Shown here one piece after another: positions 60,354 to 64,000 of a stretch of DNA of 64,000 nt (position 1 is its first letter; every line of letters starts with the position of its first letter). A program made the position numbers and the translations under genes. The stretch comes from Hybos culiciformis (taxonomy: Eukaryota; Arthropoda; Insecta; Diptera; Hybotidae), in contig OZ023273.1 in the NCBI GenBank assembly GCA_964007475.1, positions 149,960,444-150,024,443 on the forward strand, written 5' to 3'. The notes under the pieces were generated by a model. That model was not told where the DNA came from. It saw only the letters and a list, made by a program, of their open reading frames with translations, and ran no database searches.

Positions 60354-63300
60354 CTGTAGATTTAAAGCAATAAAATAAAATTTTTAATATTTTTTATGTG
60401 AAAATAATAGAATTTACAAAGTTGTATAAAGAATTTAAATTTTTTTTTTATAAAGAAAATATGCATAAGGAATTACAGGGATCCATATGTTATACAAAAT
60501 TAACTGATAGAGCTATTATATAAGCAAAATTATAGTGAGTTTTTTTTTTTAGATAAATTTATTTCTTTTGATTAGAAAAATATATTTATATTAAATTAGA
60601 AATGGCTATCTGCGACTCAAATAATAAATTTCAATTATAAATTGCTGCCAACTTGTAAGATTCTAACTAGATTATTGTACGATTAGTTTTCCATATTTAA
60701 CTCCATTTACACTTTAACTACTTACTTTTGATTTTTACTTTTAAAATGGAATAAATCTTGGCTTATTTTATTAAATAAAGTAAGGCCTAAAAAGGCGATA
60801 AATAGTACGAAGTGAAAGAGGCAAATTGTCATTTATAAATATTAATTTTAAAATGTTGGTTTTAAGACGCTGCCAAAGATTGTGCAAGCCCTCGTTTTCT
60901 TAGAAATATGTAATTTTAAAAAATTGTCCTATTCTGTTGTGAAAAAAAAATTTCCTTTTACATACCTCAGTATGTATACAATGTACATATATTTTAATAA
61001 TATTAAAAAAATAGAAATTGATAAAAAAAAACAACGTTATTTGCATGCATAAATTTTCAAATTCAATAGAGAATAAGGAAATGCCTATAACAAAAAATAA
61101 AGTTTTTGATAAGGGGATTGTAGTACAAAATTAGAGGTATTTCTGTTTTTTTTCTTACTATTCTAGGAATAGGTTATTAAAAACCAAAAAAAAGGAAAAA
61201 TATAATTTTGCTTACTTCCCTTTTCATTATTGCTTCTTCATTTGAATTTTTAAAAATAAGTAGAAAATATTCTTTTTAAAAAAAATTAAAATATAAGGTA
61301 TGTATTTTGTTTTGGCGCCAAGTACATATTCAAATTCAAATATTCAACAAAACTTGACCTAAAATATGGACAAGTTCTAATGGTTAGAGAATAAAATAAA
61401 ATGTACATGAAGTAGGATAGATGTTGCTTTTTTATTTGAACATATAAATTTTTTAATTTCAAAAATTCTTTCATGAGAATTAGCTATGTAACTTGTAATT
61501 GAAATCGCACTGCCAAGGTATAATTTTACTATAAATGAAACTTCTATTTTTTTCAATTTAAATTTTTTTTTTGTGAATATTAATTAGGTAGAAGAATATT
61601 CATATTCATATAAACTTTTTATTTTACTAAGAGTCCGAAATGTTATTTAAATATACCTATATTTAGATTGGATATGAATTTTTAAGGTTAAAAAAGAAGC
61701 ATAGAAAAAACTTATTAGTTGTGGGAGTTTTCTTAATTTCTTGTATTTAATAATGAACATACATATTTATGTTAGGTTGGAAATATATTAATTATACAAC
61801 ATGAACATTATTTATTTACAAATGTTTAGCAGAGTATTTATTGAAGCCTATTATAAGGTTTTATGAGGTCAAAATTGAAAGAACAGTGAAAATGATATCA
61901 ATGTTCTTATTTAACTTTCTCAAATTTTTTATCCTCATTATTAAATTATTTATTTTCATCATTTCTTGCGAAGACAACAGCTCAAATTGTCTTGGATACA
62001 AAAATTAAATAATTGTGAATATAAAAATTATGAAGCTTTTTATTCAGGGAAACTTGACAAAATATTTCAAATTATTTTTAAATGTTCAAATTAAATGACA
62101 ACTTTAATTCATCTGTCTGACTGGAACGGATCGATAATTAACTTGAGCAAAAAAAAAAATCTTTATTATATTTTTATTATGAATGATAATGTTCACTTTG
62201 AGAATAAAAAAAGATTTGTTTTGGTTTTTCTTTAAAATTATTATTGGCTTCCTTTTTTATTAAATTTTTGGTTGTTTTTTTTTTTTTTGTTTAGCGAAAT
62301 GAAGATTCAAAAGGATTTGTGGTTTCTTTTTTGGGGGAGGACATAATAATGAATTTATAGTTTTTTATGGGGATGGAAATTACTGAATTATTGTGTTTTT
62401 TGTTTTTCTTTTAAACAATGAATTTTTAAGTTGAAGGGTGAATTTACATTATTTATTTATTATAATATTCATTTGCCGATGATGTGCAGAAAATTTGACG
62501 GCTTCAAAACTTGGTGTTAAATATCTCGAAGATAAAATCATTAGTATAAACTAATTATATTAAAAATGAAAGAAATTTTGTAATAAATTTTTTAATAAAA
62601 TTCAATTATGAGGAATAAACTTGTATATAAATCAAAAAGGGAACATAACATATTGTGCTCATTTAACCTTGATTTTTTTTTAATGATTTAAGAAGTTGAA
62701 TCTTTTTTTTCTAGGATTTTAAACTTTTGAATTAAATTAAATGTTAAAAATACTAAGCGAAAGTCAAAAGGGTCAAAAGAGATTTAGTGAAAATTCAAAC
62801 AAAGATTAAGGATAAAAAAAATGGAAAGAAAATGAATCTAATGTCGATTAAAAATTAACTTCTTGTTTTTTTTTTTTTTAATAAAAAAGGTCTAAGGATA
62901 AAATTAATTCCCTAGAAATATGTACAAAATGTATAAATTTTTAATAATTTGCAAGCCGATCTGTGTTTGGAATTTAAATAATGCCTTTCATTTGCAACCA
63001 ATTATAAGTATGTATGTATATTGTATAGTATATCTCATCCAAGATACTATCCTCAGAAGAGTGAACATTTCGTTATAGGTAATAATTCATCTGCCCAAAT
63101 GTATCAGAAAAAATTAGAATTTTTTTTATCATACAATTGGATACATCCAAAATGATTTACACATATTAATATTTCATTGATATAGATCCAAATAAAATAG
63201 AGCTAGACAGAATGTCTATTGGTTCCAAATAAAAAAAAAATCCAGATACGATATAATTCGATATTAAGTTTATTAAATGTGTAATTGATATGTCTGCGAT

Positions 63301-64000
63301 GTCAATCTATTATAAAATTAGAAAACCCAGACAAGAAAATTATACCCTCTTTTGGTTTTCAAAAATTCTTTTCATCGATCTTTAGAAAAAAACGAAAATT
63401 TCTTTTCAATAAAATTATTATCAAATTTGTTCAAGAAAATCAAAAAAAAAAAAAAAAGAAGAAAAATGAAAGAAAATTTCTTTCCCCAAATATTTTGTAA
63501 TTCAACCCAACGAACGTATTTCTAGAAACTTTCTTTAATGCACAAAACAACGAAAAAAAAAACAAAATATTTACTTTGCCAGTTGAATAGAATACAACTT
63601 AAGATTTGTCTTTGTCAAATTAATGTTCTGTAAGGACATTATAGTTTAGGTTTGTTATTTTTATGGCTGATTTTTTCTTCAAAATTCTCAACAGCCATGG
63701 AAAGAATAAAATATGTGAAATAATATTTTCAAAAAAATTTAATTATTCATAATTTCCAGCTAGAATAATATTAAATTAAAAAGTATAACATAGTAAATAT
63801 ACCATTAGACATAGTAGTTCTGTTCGATTGTTATTTGTGTTGTGTCCGTAAAATTTGCGGTAAGCCTTAAAAGTTTTAAGTTATCAAAGATATTAAATGA
63901 AGATTCGATGAGACATATATCATCTCCAATAAAATAAATTTCCCTTAAATTAACTTATGTAAATGCTTGCATGTCATAAATTAACTTATGTAAATGCTTG
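60354..64000 (-). other. Upstream intron of host gene
   Basis: Exon 1 enters in phase 1, so at least one more coding exon lies upstream. I found no convincing exon, signal peptide or promoter in these 3.6 kb. The sequence is AT-rich with short homopolymers, and the 17-bp sequence ATAAATTAACTTATGTA near 63977 is partly duplicated just upstream. Confidence 0.5.

Noticed and set aside
61286..61474. 62-codon minus-strand open frame upstream of exon 1, considered as signal-peptide exon
   Set aside because: No signal peptide and no suitable donor in the phase required by exon 1.
63520..63650. Possible upstream exon ending GGCAAA|GTAAAT
   Set aside because: In the phase needed to join exon 1 it contains a stop and shows no domain similarity.

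Overview
This window is animal nuclear DNA, most likely from an arthropod and probably an insect. It is extremely AT-rich (well above 70% A+T by eye), has spliceosomal introns up to about 22 kb, and carries hAT-type DNA transposons and a Ty3/gypsy retrotransposon primed by tRNA-Ser. It also encodes a metazoan cell-surface protein with lectin, CUB and sushi domains. The species cannot be fixed from the sequence alone.

One host gene fills the window on the minus strand. I traced eleven coding exons between 60353 and 6820. Every junction has an AG acceptor, a GT donor and matching reading phase, and together they give 1016 codons plus a stop. The start lies upstream, apparently beyond 64000. In order, the product has a SUEL-type (galactose/rhamnose-binding) lectin domain, a long Ser/Thr/Asn-rich stalk, an acidic linker, a CUB domain, a sushi (CCP) domain, a short juxtamembrane segment, one transmembrane helix and an 11-residue basic tail. 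This is a type I membrane protein. The lectin domain is split by a 660-bp exon of symmetric phase (58574-59233). Joining the exons on either side directly keeps the frame and gives a lectin domain of normal size, so this exon looks like an optional cassette.

The introns hold most of the other content. Intron 3 (17619-36410) carries a homogeneous array of about 83 copies of a 7-bp unit (24991-25572). It also carries an apparently intact Ty3/gypsy (Mag-like) LTR retrotransposon (28535-33246) with identical 151-bp LTRs, a 5-bp target duplication and one 1292-codon Gag-Pol frame, and a palindromic MITE (33969-34185). Intron 2 (36515-58573) holds three hAT-type insertions with exact 8-bp target duplications (41999-42384, 46199-48703, 57324-58038). 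The largest keeps a frame-broken end of a transposase. Intron 9 holds another hAT-like fragment.

Downstream of the gene (1-6800) are an array of 38-bp palindromes built on GCGGACAAATG (290-565), a second copy of the palindromic MITE (2304-2522), a degenerate hAT-like element (5572-5981) and a doubtful pair of tiny plus-strand exons. No tRNA, rRNA or CRISPR was seen. Most of the remaining sequence is AT-rich intron or intergenic DNA in which I see no gene.
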